From contig NZ_QWGA01000007.1 of the NCBI RefSeq assembly GCF_003576245.1, positions 124,001-188,000 of the forward strand: a stretch of 64,000 nt of DNA, read 5' to 3'. Position 1 is the first letter of the stretch. Every line of letters starts with the position of its first letter. Shown one piece after another: positions 52,539 to 61,470 of this stretch. The position numbers and the translations under genes were made by a program. The stretch comes from Henriciella algicola (GTDB taxonomy: Bacteria > Pseudomonadota > Alphaproteobacteria > Caulobacterales > Hyphomonadaceae). The notes below the pieces were generated by a model. It saw nothing but the letters and a program-made list of their open reading frames with translations, did no database searches and was not told the DNA's origin.

Positions 52539-54041
52539 GTGAATGGCTTCGCGCCATTCCAATGCATGGATGATGATTTGACCGACCTTAACGCAAAAGC
52601 CTCCCTTGAGCCTGAGGACTGGACCGCTTTCAGGCGCCGGGCCCATGAGACACTGGACCGGGCGCTGGACAAGCTTGAGCAGGCCGGGACCGGAAGGGTA
52701 TGGACGCCGGTTCCTGAGAGCGTGGATGCGCAGATCGAGAAGGCCCTCAGTGCTTCGCCCCTCGGGGCTGATGCGGTCAATGACGTGCTAAGGTCGATAT
52801 TGCCTTACGGGGTGGGCAACACGCACCCCCGCTTCCTCGGCTGGGTGCATGGTAGCGGCACGCCGTTTGGGCTGCTTCCCGCAATGATCGAAGCTGCGAT
52901 CAACGCCAATTGCGGCGGGCGCGACCACGTTGGCCTGCGGGTGGAGCGCGCGCTGTCCGACTGGGTCGCTCAGCAGTTTGGCTTTCCGAAGACGGCCAGC
53001 GGCCTGGTGGTGACCGGAACGTCCATGGCGACGGTCGTCGCCATGAAGGTAGCGCGGGACGCGGCGCTTGGCTTTGCGTCTCGAGAGGCTGGAGTCGATG
53101 GTTCGAAGCTCGTCGCCTACAGTTCGGCAGAGGCGCACGCTTGCAATGCTCGCGCGCTGGACATTCTGGGTCTTGGGACTTCTGCGCTGCGCAAAGTGCC
53201 TGTGAACGATGCGTTCCAAATGGACCTTTCGGCGCTCAAGGCGGCCATCGCAGAGGACCGGGCTGCAGGTCTCGTTCCCTTCGCCATCATCGGGACAGCC
53301 GGTACGGTGAATACAGGCGCAATCGACGAGCTGAGCGGCATTGCGGATATCGCCGAGGCCGAAGGTCTCTGGTTCCATATTGATGGTGCGTTTGCGGCTT
53401 CCGGGATTTTGAGTGAAGACGTCGCCCCCAAGCTGCGCGGCATCGAAAGGGCCGACTCGATCGCCTTTGATTTCCATAAATGGCTGCACGTGAACTATGA
53501 TGCGGGCTTCGTGCTGGTGCGGAATGAGGCGCTGCACCGCCAAGCCTTTTCAACACGTCCGGACTATCTGAAGGCAACTGAGCGAGGCCTCGCTGCCGGA
53601 AACCCGTGGCCAGTAGAGTATGGGCCGGAGCTGTCGCGCGGCTTTCGCGCATTGAAGATCTGGGCACATATTGCAGAGTTTGGCCCTGAGCGGCTTGGCG
53701 CCGCCATTTCTGACAATTGCCAGCTTGTCCGCACGCTGGCCGATCTCGTTGATGCGACCGCATCATTCGAACGCCTGGCAACTGTAGAAACCTCGATCTG
53801 CTGCTTCCGCTACGTGGCCGATGGTCTGTCAGCTGGCGACCTCGACGCGCTGAACGAGGAAATCGTCATCAGGCTACAGGAGACGGGTGTTGCTGCGCCT
53901 TCGACGACGCGGGTGAACGGGAAACTGGCCATTCGAGTGAACATCACCAACCACCGCACGCGTGAATCTGACCTCCATCTGCTCCTCGACGCCATCAAGG
54001 CGCTCGCGCCAGAGGCATTGGAAAAGCTCGGCAAGGCATAA
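52539..54041 (+). CDS. PLP-dependent aromatic-L-amino-acid decarboxylase
   Basis: A 500-residue group II decarboxylase that removes CO2 from tryptophan, tyrosine, phenylalanine or DOPA. THPRFLGWVHGSGTPFG, AYSSAEAHACNARALDILGL and the PLP lysine in SIAFDFHKWLHVNYDAGFV are family motifs. The N-terminal 25 residues are variable; GTG at 52539 or ATG at 52566 could start it. It belongs with the MATE gene six bases before. The 84-base gap to pmbA makes a separate promoter there possible. Confidence 0.9.
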   Translation: MNGFAPFQCMDDDLTDLNAKASLEPEDWTAFRRRAHETLDRALDKLEQAGTGRVWTPVPESVDAQIEKALSASPLGADAVNDVLRSILPYGVGNTHPRFLGWVHGSGTPFGLLPAMIEAAINANCGGRDHVGLRVERALSDWVAQQFGFPKTASGLVVTGTSMATVVAMKVARDAALGFASREAGVDGSKLVAYSSAEAHACNARALDILGLGTSALRKVPVNDAFQMDLSALKAAIAEDRAAGLVPFAIIGTAGTVNTGAIDELSGIADIAEAEGLWFHIDGAFAASGILSEDVAPKLRGIERADSIAFDFHKWLHVNYDAGFVLVRNEALHRQAFSTRPDYLKATERGLAAGNPWPVEYGPELSRGFRALKIWAHIAEFGPERLGAAISDNCQLVRTLADLVDATASFERLATVETSICCFRYVADGLSAGDLDALNEEIVIRLQETGVAAPSTTRVNGKLAIRVNITNHRTRESDLHLLLDAIKALAPEALEKLGKA

Positions 54042-54125
54042 GCGCGCCGGTACTTGCAATCGTGCCTGCAAAAGCTGTCAGCTTGGACGTTGCCGCTCAC
54101 CCAAGAGAGGGTTACCTCAACCAGC

Positions 54126-55475
54126 ATGACATCAAGCTTCAAAACGCCCCCGCAGGACATTCTCGCCAAGCTGATCGACCAGTGCCTCGCTGCCGGTGCC
54201 ACGGCAGCTGATTGCTCTCTGGCTGTATCGGACGGCGTGAACGTCGATGTGCGTGACGGCAAACTGGAAAACGTCGAGCGCAGCGAGTCGCAGGGTGTGT
54301 CGCTGCGTGCGCTATTTGGTCAGCGCCAGGCGCATGTGTCGGGCTCAGACCTTTCAGATGACGCACTGAAGACGATGGCAGAGCGCTGCGTTGCGATGGC
54401 GAAAGCTGTACCGGAGGACAAGTTTGCGGGGCTTCCTGATGCGGAGCTGCTGGAGACGAACCCGCCTGAGCTCGATCTCGAAGGTGACGGCGAAATTCCA
54501 CTCGAGCGCCTTGAGGCAGATGCGATCGAGGCAGAGGCTGCAGCACTTGCCGTGAAGGGCGTGAAGACGGTTGCAGGCTGCGGCAATGGCTGGAGCCGGT
54601 CGGAGCGTTGGGTGGCGGCGAGCAACGGGTTTTCGTCCTATCTGGCAGGTGGGTCCACCGGTCTTGGACTGGCAGCCGTTGCAATGCGCGATGACGCCAT
54701 GGAGCGCGACTATGACAGCTGGAGCGTGCGCAAGATGGCTCATCGGCCGTCACCAGCAGAGATTGGCCGCACAGCTGGCGAGCGCGCTGTCGCGAGGCTC
54801 GGTCCTCGCAAGGTGAAGACGCAGAAAGCGGCGGTCATCTATGACAAACGTGTTTCTTCCAGCCTTATCGGTGCGTTTCTGTCAGCGATTTCCGGCCCAT
54901 CTGTTGCGCGGGGCGTAAGCTTTCTGAAGGATCGCATGGATCAGAAGGTCTTTGCCGATGGCCTGAACATCATCGATGATCCTTTCCTTGAGCGAGCCCT
55001 CGGTTGCCGCAATCATGATGGCGAGGGGCTCCCGGTTGCGAAGTCAGCACTGGTTGAGGACGGCGTTTTGACCCGGTGGCTGCTCAACACATCTTCGGCG
55101 CGCCAGCTTGGGCTGCAGCCGAATGGCTTTGCGGCGGGCGGCTTTGGCAACCCGCCGGGCGTTGGCACATCGAACACGCATATCGAAGCAGGGGCGAAGT
55201 CGCCTGAAGCGCTGATGTCGGGAGCGGGCAAAGGCCTGCTCGTGACCGACATGTTCGGCCCTTCGATCAATCCGAATACGGGCGACTATTCGGTTGGGGT
55301 GGCCGGCTTCTGGTTCGAGAATGGAGAGATCCAGCATCCGGTATCAGAGGTGACGATTGCCGGGGACCTGCCCGCCATCTTTGCAAGGCTGATCCCGGCA
55401 TCAGACCTCGAATTTCGCGGCCGCATCAATGCGCCGAGCCTTCTGGTTGAGGACATGTCGATTGCAGGCAACTGA
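54126..55475 (+). CDS. pmbA: TldD/PmbA-family metalloprotease, PmbA
   Basis: A 449-residue subunit of the TldD-TldE (PmbA) protease that degrades or processes peptides such as microcin precursors and CcdA. Motifs are FAGLPDAELLETNPPELDLE and NTHIEAGAKSPEALMSGAGKGLLVTD in the second half. PmbA itself lacks the zinc motif that TldD carries. ATG at 54126 is chosen for size; the extension to 54054 is noise. Its end overlaps the phosphatase by 14 bases. Confidence 0.9.
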   Translation: MTSSFKTPPQDILAKLIDQCLAAGATAADCSLAVSDGVNVDVRDGKLENVERSESQGVSLRALFGQRQAHVSGSDLSDDALKTMAERCVAMAKAVPEDKFAGLPDAELLETNPPELDLEGDGEIPLERLEADAIEAEAAALAVKGVKTVAGCGNGWSRSERWVAASNGFSSYLAGGSTGLGLAAVAMRDDAMERDYDSWSVRKMAHRPSPAEIGRTAGERAVARLGPRKVKTQKAAVIYDKRVSSSLIGAFLSAISGPSVARGVSFLKDRMDQKVFADGLNIIDDPFLERALGCRNHDGEGLPVAKSALVEDGVLTRWLLNTSSARQLGLQPNGFAAGGFGNPPGVGTSNTHIEAGAKSPEALMSGAGKGLLVTDMFGPSINPNTGDYSVGVAGFWFENGEIQHPVSEVTIAGDLPAIFARLIPASDLEFRGRINAPSLLVEDMSIAGN

Positions 55476-56580
55476 CACGCCCTTCAGCGATGATTTCATG
55501 CTTCTGCAGGAAGCCGTGATCGAGGCTGGAAACATGGCGCTTGCCCGCTTTGAGCGGGGTGACACCAAGGCCTGGGAAAAGACGCCGGGTCATCCCGTGA
55601 CCAATGCCGACCTTGAAGCCAATCGTATCATCAAGCGCCACCTGACTGGCAACCGTCCGGACTATGGCTGGCTGTCGGAAGAGACCGCGCTCTCACGCGA
55701 CACCCATCTCAGCGATGTTGTATGGTGCGTTGACCCGATCGACGGCACGCGCGCTTTCATGGGCGGCGAGCCTTACTGGGCGATTGCGGGTGCGCTGGTG
55801 AAAGATGGCCGGGCGGTCTGCGGCGTGGTTCATGCGCCTGCCCTGGGTGAGACCTATGCAGCTGAGCGCGGCAAGGGTGCGTGGCTGAATGGGCAGAGAC
55901 TGCTCACCAGCAGCTGCGATGAAGAAACCGGCTGCAAGATGATCGCCTCCGAATCGATGCTGACCCATCCGGCCTGGCGCGTGCCGTGGCCAGAGATGAA
56001 ACTGGCCCGCCCGAAGCCGAATGCGACGCTCTTGCGGATGTGCTGGGTTGCAACCGGCGAGTGGGATGCGACGCTGGCACTCTGGCGAAAATCTGACTGG
56101 GATCTTGCCGCAGGGACAGTGATCGTTGAAGAGGCGGGCGGCGTTGCGTCAACTCATCTTGGTGAGAGCTTCAGGTTCAATCGCAGTGAACCCGCCCAGC
56201 GTAGTCTCATTGCGGCTGGAAAGCGCCTGCATCCTCTGTTAGTGGAGCGCGTCAAAGGCGTCCGACTGCCTGATCCGAACTGGACGGTCAGGCCATATGA
56301 CAGGGCGAACGATACGGAGCAGACGAAAATGGCCGATACGCCAGATACCAAGCAACTACTTCACCTTGTCATCGGCGGTGAGCTGAAAGACGTTCGCGGC
56401 ATCGAGTTCGAAGACCTTTCCAAGCTGGACTTTGTCGGGGCGTTCCCGAGCTACAAAGCGGCCTATGACGCATGGAAGAACGCGGCGCAACGAACCGTGG
56501 ACCATGCGGAGATGCGTTATTTCATCCTGCACGCACACAGGCTGCTCGACCCTGAAACGGGCTCCCACCATCACGTCTGA
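55462..56580 (+). CDS. Inositol monophosphatase/CysQ-like phosphatase fused to DUF4170
   Basis: A roughly 372-residue two-part protein. Residues 1-270 are a 3'(2'),5'-bisphosphate nucleotidase-like phosphatase: metal sites in GWLSEETA, CVDPIDGTRAFMGG and DWDLAAGTVIVEEAGG. Residues 290-372 are DUF4170, from MADTPDTKQLLHLVIGGELK to a His-rich end. The two are usually separate neighbouring genes in alphaproteobacteria. Here the frame is open throughout. The internal ATG at 56329 has its own GGAG 9 bases before it. TTG at 55462 overlaps the pmbA stop; ATG at 55498 is an alternative. Confidence 0.8.
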   Translation: MQATDTPFSDDFMLLQEAVIEAGNMALARFERGDTKAWEKTPGHPVTNADLEANRIIKRHLTGNRPDYGWLSEETALSRDTHLSDVVWCVDPIDGTRAFMGGEPYWAIAGALVKDGRAVCGVVHAPALGETYAAERGKGAWLNGQRLLTSSCDEETGCKMIASESMLTHPAWRVPWPEMKLARPKPNATLLRMCWVATGEWDATLALWRKSDWDLAAGTVIVEEAGGVASTHLGESFRFNRSEPAQRSLIAAGKRLHPLLVERVKGVRLPDPNWTVRPYDRANDTEQTKMADTPDTKQLLHLVIGGELKDVRGIEFEDLSKLDFVGAFPSYKAAYDAWKNAAQRTVDHAEMRYFILHAHRLLDPETGSHHHV

Positions 56581-56581
56581 T

Positions 56582-58342
56582 ATGGCGAACGGGCCAGAGC
56601 GCAGCCACAGCCTTTTCAGGCTGATCAAGGAGCGGTTCAGGCCTCACCTGAAGTGGTTCGCTGTCGGCACGGCCTGCGCGGCCGTGACCGCAATTGCGGC
56701 TGCGTCATACGGCTATCTTCTCAAGCTGGTTGTCGAAGGGCTTGAAGACCTGGCGGGTCCGGAGAGCGTGACTGTGCCATCCAGCCTGTGGTGGCTGATC
56801 GGCATTATCGGGTTTGCGGCGGCGATCAGGTCTCTGTCGCTCTATGGCATGACGCTGGCCAACAATACCGGCGTGCAGCGTGCCATCGTCGATATTCAGG
56901 CAGACCAGTTCAATTCGCTGACCGAGGGGGACTTTGCGCGCCTGTCTGCGGACCGTTCTGGCGGCTTTGTGTCGCGCTTCATCAATGATGTGAACGCGCT
57001 CCGCGATGCGGGCCTGCGACTTGCGAACAACCTTACCAAGGGCGTCCTTACAGTCATTGGCGTGCTGATCACCATGTTCATCATGGACTGGAAGCTGACG
57101 CTGATCCTGATCCTCGTCTATCCGATTGCGTTTGGACCGGTGATCAGCCTTGGTAACCGTGTTCGGAAACGCTCCAAGCAGGCGCAGAAGCAGATTGGCG
57201 AAGTCGCCTCGCTCCTGTCTGAGAGCTTCCAGTCTGCACGCGTGGTCAAGGCGTACGGACTTGAAGAGTACCAGAAGGGCAGGGCGAAGCGCGGCTTCGT
57301 CGAGCGCTCCCGTCTCTTCCTGAAGGTCCTCACCGACAGAGCGGCCGTGGATCCGATCCTTGAGATCACCGGTGGTTTGGCGCTGGTCGGTATTCTCGCC
57401 CTGACCGCGTGGCGTATTGCTGATGGCGACACTTCGCTCGGCAATTTCGTCGGCGTTATTGGCGCGGTCGCAGTCGCGGCACCGGAAGTACGTGCGCTCG
57501 GTACGCTCAACGCGGTCGCGCAGGAGGGCGGCGCCGCTGCCGATCGCGTGTTCGAAATCATTGATGCCGAGCCGCAGATCAAAGACAGGTCTGACGCCCG
57601 CACGCTCGAGAATGCGCGGGGCAGCGTCGAATTTCAGGATGTGCACTTTGCGTACCCTGACGGGTCACAGGCGCTTAAGGGCCTCAGCTTTTCAGCCAAT
57701 CCGGGCGAGACAGTTGCGCTGGTCGGTCCATCCGGAGCCGGAAAGTCTACTGTATTCAACCTGTTATTGCGTCTTTATGAGCCGGCTTCCGGCTCCGTCA
57801 TGGTCGATGGCTCGGATGTCCGCGCCTATACGGGCGCGAGCCTTCGCAGGTCCACTGCTCTCGTCGCTCAGGAAGCGTTGCTGTTCGACGATACAGTCGC
57901 CGCCAACATCGCGCTTGGCCGGATGGGCGCGAGCCGCGAAGAGATCAAGGACGCTGCCCGCGCAGCAAGCGCGCATGAGTTCATTCTGGGGCTTCCGGGC
58001 GGCTATGAAGCGCCATGCGGCGAGATGGGGCGCAACCTCTCGGGCGGTCAGCGTCAGCGTATTTCTCTGGCCCGCGCTATCATCCGGCAGGCTCCGATCC
58101 TATTACTGGATGAAGCGACATCAGCGCTCGACGCTGAGAGCGAAGCCAAGGTTCAGGCCGCGCTCTCTGAATATGCGAAAGACCGCACAACGCTCGTCAT
58201 TGCGCATAGGCTTTCGACGGTGCGTTCAGCCGACCGTATTATCGTGCTGGATGACGGCAAGGTGGCCGAGGAGGGCACCCACCAGGAGCTGCTACGCCAG
58301 GGCGGTCTCTACAAGCAGCTGGTCGAGCTTCAGCTGAGCTAG
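56582..58342 (+). CDS. ABC exporter with fused permease and ATPase, MsbA-like
   Basis: A 586-residue half-transporter that would work as a dimer. The six-helix permease spans about 20-300 and the ATPase follows: Walker A LVGPSGAGKST, signature LSGGQRQRISLARA, Walker B ILLLDEATSALD. MsbA flips lipid A-core; the preceding CysQ-like/DUF4170 gene, which in relatives is near lipid A and Kdo genes, supports that role. Starts one base after the previous stop, and its own end overlaps the convergent FrnE-like gene by four bases. Other ABC half-exporters for lipids or drugs remain possible. Confidence 0.9.
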   Translation: MANGPERSHSLFRLIKERFRPHLKWFAVGTACAAVTAIAAASYGYLLKLVVEGLEDLAGPESVTVPSSLWWLIGIIGFAAAIRSLSLYGMTLANNTGVQRAIVDIQADQFNSLTEGDFARLSADRSGGFVSRFINDVNALRDAGLRLANNLTKGVLTVIGVLITMFIMDWKLTLILILVYPIAFGPVISLGNRVRKRSKQAQKQIGEVASLLSESFQSARVVKAYGLEEYQKGRAKRGFVERSRLFLKVLTDRAAVDPILEITGGLALVGILALTAWRIADGDTSLGNFVGVIGAVAVAAPEVRALGTLNAVAQEGGAAADRVFEIIDAEPQIKDRSDARTLENARGSVEFQDVHFAYPDGSQALKGLSFSANPGETVALVGPSGAGKSTVFNLLLRLYEPASGSVMVDGSDVRAYTGASLRRSTALVAQEALLFDDTVAANIALGRMGASREEIKDAARAASAHEFILGLPGGYEAPCGEMGRNLSGGQRQRISLARAIIRQAPILLLDEATSALDAESEAKVQAALSEYAKDRTTLVIAHRLSTVRSADRIIVLDDGKVAEEGTHQELLRQGGLYKQLVELQLS

Positions 58343-59007
58343 CCGTAGCTGCGCTGTTGCGGCATCTGTTTCGCCGAAGCACTCAGGAATTTCGCAAGCT
58401 TCTCTGCGCTCTCGGCACCCTGCACAGCGATACGGCGCATGGCGATGTATGTCGGCACGCCGCCAATCCCCATTTCGCGGAAAAGGTTTTCCTCGTCGCG
58501 GGTCGCCTGGGCATCAGCGTCGGAATCGAGCAGGCCAGCGATGATCTCGCGGTCGAGACCAATCGATTCGCCTACGTCCGCGAGGACCTCATGGTCGCCG
58601 ATATCGCGCGCATGCTCGAAATAGGATGAGAAGAGCGCTTCCTTGGCCTCGATGCCTTTGCCTTGTCCCTGTGCCCAGCGAACGAGGCGGTGCGCGTCGA
58701 AGCTGTTCGGCCTGTGGCGAAGCTCACCGAAATTGAAGGGGATGCCTTCTTCCTCGCCATACTGGACGAGCGCTTCGCGCATGGAGGCCCAGCGATTGTC
58801 TTCGGTCTCGGGCCCAAACTTACTGGCCATGTAATCGCGGTAATTGACGCCGCCCTGAGGGATGGTCGGATCGAGTTCGAAGGGCCGGAAGATCAGTTCC
58901 ACATCGACATCATCGACAAGGTCGATTGCATTGCGGATGCGTCTGAGGCCTAGCCAGCACCACGGGCAAACGAGGTCCGATACCATTTCTATGGTTAGCT
59001 TGGTCAT
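58339..59007 (-). CDS. FrnE-like DsbA-family thiol oxidoreductase
   Basis: A 222-residue cytoplasmic thioredoxin-fold protein of the FrnE/2-hydroxychromene isomerase branch. EMVSDLVCPWCWLGLRRI gives the CPWC active site at about 14-17, and LFREMGIGGVPTYIAMRRI gives the cis-proline. FELDPTIPQGGVNYRDYMAS is typical of FrnE. There is no signal peptide, so it is not a periplasmic DsbA. FrnE proteins protect thiols in oxidative stress. It is followed on the same strand by ubiA, with 27 bases between. Confidence 0.9.
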   Translation of the reverse strand: MTKLTIEMVSDLVCPWCWLGLRRIRNAIDLVDDVDVELIFRPFELDPTIPQGGVNYRDYMASKFGPETEDNRWASMREALVQYGEEEGIPFNFGELRHRPNSFDAHRLVRWAQGQGKGIEAKEALFSSYFEHARDIGDHEVLADVGESIGLDREIIAGLLDSDADAQATRDEENLFREMGIGGVPTYIAMRRIAVQGAESAEKLAKFLSASAKQMPQQRSYG

Positions 59008-59034
59008 CTCTTCCTCCTTGGGTTGGCGTCGTGC

Positions 59035-60030
59035 CTAGATGATGGCGGAGAGCGTGAAGCCTGCCACCAGTATCAGCGCGGCCCATGCGTTCGACTTGAA
59101 CACCATCAGCGCATGGTCGTCGTCCTGGTTCATCTTATACACCTGCCAGATGGCGTGGGCGAAAAAGCCGATCACGGCCAGCACGCCAAGCGGCATGCCG
59201 CCATTTGCGGCGACGGCGCCACCGAAGAATGCCGTGGCTGCGAGATAGAAACAGAACGCGCCAAGGATGGTCTGCTCGCCCAGAAGGCGTGCCGTCGAGC
59301 GGACGCCGATGAGAGCGTCGTCCTCGCGGTCCTGCATGGCATAGATCGTGTCATATCCAACGGTCCATGCCGCGAAGCCGAGATAGAGCAGGATGGTGCC
59401 GAATGAGACATGAGTTGCCATCGCTGCGGCCACCAGCACGCCCCAATTGATGGTGAAGCCGAGCCAGACCTGCGGCCACCATGTCACACGCTTCATGAAC
59501 GGATATGCCGCAATCAGCGGCAGGGCGAGCAGGGAGACGATCTTTGCGTCGGTCGGAATGCACAGCCATGCAATGAACGCAATCGCGACCTGAATGCCGA
59601 GGAATATGTAAGCCTGGGTGACAGTGACATCGCCAGCGGGGAGGGGCCGGTTCGCTGTGCGGGCTACAGCGCCGTCAAAATCCTTGTCCGTGATATCGTT
59701 CCAGGTGCAGGCCGCACCCCGCATCGTCACCGCGCCGACAATGATCAGGACATCCCACCAGATATCGATCCACGCAAAGCCCGTCTCCATTCGCGTATAG
59801 GCCAAAGAGGCCAGCGCCGGGAGCATGACCAGCCAGGTGCCGATAGGGCGATCCAGACGCGCGAGCGCCGCGTAAGGACGCAGCGTGTCCGGGAGGGATG
59901 TCAGCCAGTCGGGAAGCGCGCTGTCTGCAGGTGTGTTGGCGCGGTTGTTCTCAGCGCTATCAGCGGCCTCTGGCTGCGCGCCGGTTTCCGGAGTTTCAGG
60001 CGTTGTATCTGATGTCGTCGGATCGTTCAT
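59035..60030 (-). CDS. ubiA: 4-Hydroxybenzoate polyprenyltransferase
   Basis: A 331-residue integral membrane prenyltransferase of ubiquinone synthesis. The two Asp-rich substrate motifs are NDITDKDFDGAVARTANRPL and YDTIYAMQDREDDALIGVRS, with about eight hydrophobic helices around them. The first 45 residues are a Pro/Glu/Ala/Thr-rich, probably disordered extension absent from many homologues. The minus-strand neighbours (FrnE-like and an aldehyde dehydrogenase) are not ubiquinone genes. Confidence 0.94.
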   Translation of the reverse strand: MNDPTTSDTTPETPETGAQPEAADSAENNRANTPADSALPDWLTSLPDTLRPYAALARLDRPIGTWLVMLPALASLAYTRMETGFAWIDIWWDVLIIVGAVTMRGAACTWNDITDKDFDGAVARTANRPLPAGDVTVTQAYIFLGIQVAIAFIAWLCIPTDAKIVSLLALPLIAAYPFMKRVTWWPQVWLGFTINWGVLVAAAMATHVSFGTILLYLGFAAWTVGYDTIYAMQDREDDALIGVRSTARLLGEQTILGAFCFYLAATAFFGGAVAANGGMPLGVLAVIGFFAHAIWQVYKMNQDDDHALMVFKSNAWAALILVAGFTLSAII

Positions 60031-60056
60031 GGGCCCGGTATAACCGCAATCGCGCG

Positions 60057-61421
60057 TCAGGCGATAGACACGGTTTTGCGATTAATGAAGGCGCGAATGC
60101 CATCGCTGGCGAGTTCGCGGCCATACCCTGATGACTTCACGCCGCCGAATGGAAGTCGTGGGTCACTCGCCACCTTCGCATTCACGAATGTCGAGCCAGC
60201 ATCGAGATCCCGTATTGCTGTTTCGATCTCTGTCTTTTCGGTCGTGCAAATGGACGAGCCGAGGCCGAATGGGCTGTCATTTGCGCGGTCGATGGCCTGC
60301 GAAAGGCTGGAAACCTTCCAGAGGGAGGCGACGGGGCCGAACATCTCTTCATGAGCTGCAGGCGCGCTTTCCGGAGCTTCCTCGAGTATCTGCGGGGCGT
60401 ACCACCAGCCCTTGTCCGGTAGTGACGGTGTTTCGAGTAGGGGTTTTGCCCCTGCTGCGACTGACTTGTCGACCTGTTCGGCGAGGTCATCGCGAAGTGA
60501 CTTCATGGCAAGCGGCCCGATCTTCGTATCGTCTGCCAGAGGATCGCCAATCTTGAGGGCTTTCATCCCTTCCACGAACCGGTCGCGGAACTCGTCATAG
60601 ATGTCTTCATGCGCGAAGAAGCGCTTGGCCGCGATGCAGGACTGGCCATTGTTCTGCACACGGGCGTCAATGGCGGTTTCGACGGCGCTCTCAATATTGG
60701 CCGATGGCATGACAATGAACGCATCGGTGCCGCCAAGCTCCAGCACGGTCGGCTTAATCTCGTCTCCGGAAATCGACGCGACCGAGGCACCCGCTGGACC
60801 AGAGCCGGTCAGCGTCGCTGCACGCACGCGTCGGTCGCGCAGAACATTCTCGACGCCATCCGAGCCGATGAGCAGTGTCTGGAAGCATCCATCCGGAAAG
60901 CCGGCTTCCCGGAATACGTCCTCAATGTTTAGGGCGCAGCGCCACACATTCGAGGCGTGCTTCAAGAGGCCGACATTGCCCGCCATCAGCGCCGGAGCGG
61001 CAAAACGGAAAACCTGCCAGTATGGGAAGTTCCAGGGCATGACAGCGAGAACGGGCCCGATGGGAAGGTGGCGCACGAAAGACTGGCTGGCGTCCGTCTT
61101 GATCTTTTCGTCCTCGAGATAGGCTTCGGCGTGCTCGGCATAGTGGCGGCAGACCCAGGCGCATTTTTTCAGTTCCCCTTCTGCCTGCGCAAGTGGTTTG
61201 CCCATCTCGCGGCTCATCGCCGGGGCCCAGTCGTCAACGCGGCTCTCGATCACTTCCGCAGCTTTTTCCATCAACTTTGCGCGCTCATCAAAGCTCGTCA
61301 GGCGCCAGTGGGCGTATCGTTCATCTGCCTTTGCGAGTGCCGCATCCACGTCAACCTGACTGTGCGGTTCGAATGTTTCGATGATTTCTTCGGTGGCGGG
61401 ATTGATGGAGCTGACACTCAT
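60057..61421 (-). CDS. Aldehyde dehydrogenase, succinate-semialdehyde type
   Basis: A 454-residue NAD(P)-dependent dehydrogenase. MPWNFPYWQVFRFAAPALMA, the catalytic cysteine in NNGQSCIAAKRFF, LELGGTDAFIV and RLPFGGVKSSGYGREL are conserved. The size and pattern fit succinate-semialdehyde or related short-chain aldehyde dehydrogenases, not the coniferyl type at 13686-15119. It is the first gene of a possible minus-strand unit with ubiA and FrnE. Its promoter region would lie close to the rsmE start. Confidence 0.9.
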   Translation of the reverse strand: MSVSSINPATEEIIETFEPHSQVDVDAALAKADERYAHWRLTSFDERAKLMEKAAEVIESRVDDWAPAMSREMGKPLAQAEGELKKCAWVCRHYAEHAEAYLEDEKIKTDASQSFVRHLPIGPVLAVMPWNFPYWQVFRFAAPALMAGNVGLLKHASNVWRCALNIEDVFREAGFPDGCFQTLLIGSDGVENVLRDRRVRAATLTGSGPAGASVASISGDEIKPTVLELGGTDAFIVMPSANIESAVETAIDARVQNNGQSCIAAKRFFAHEDIYDEFRDRFVEGMKALKIGDPLADDTKIGPLAMKSLRDDLAEQVDKSVAAGAKPLLETPSLPDKGWWYAPQILEEAPESAPAAHEEMFGPVASLWKVSSLSQAIDRANDSPFGLGSSICTTEKTEIETAIRDLDAGSTFVNAKVASDPRLPFGGVKSSGYGRELASDGIRAFINRKTVSIA

Positions 61422-61470
61422 CGTGCGGCCTCGCTGGTTTTGGCTTAACTCTCTGACAACAGAAGCCTAT

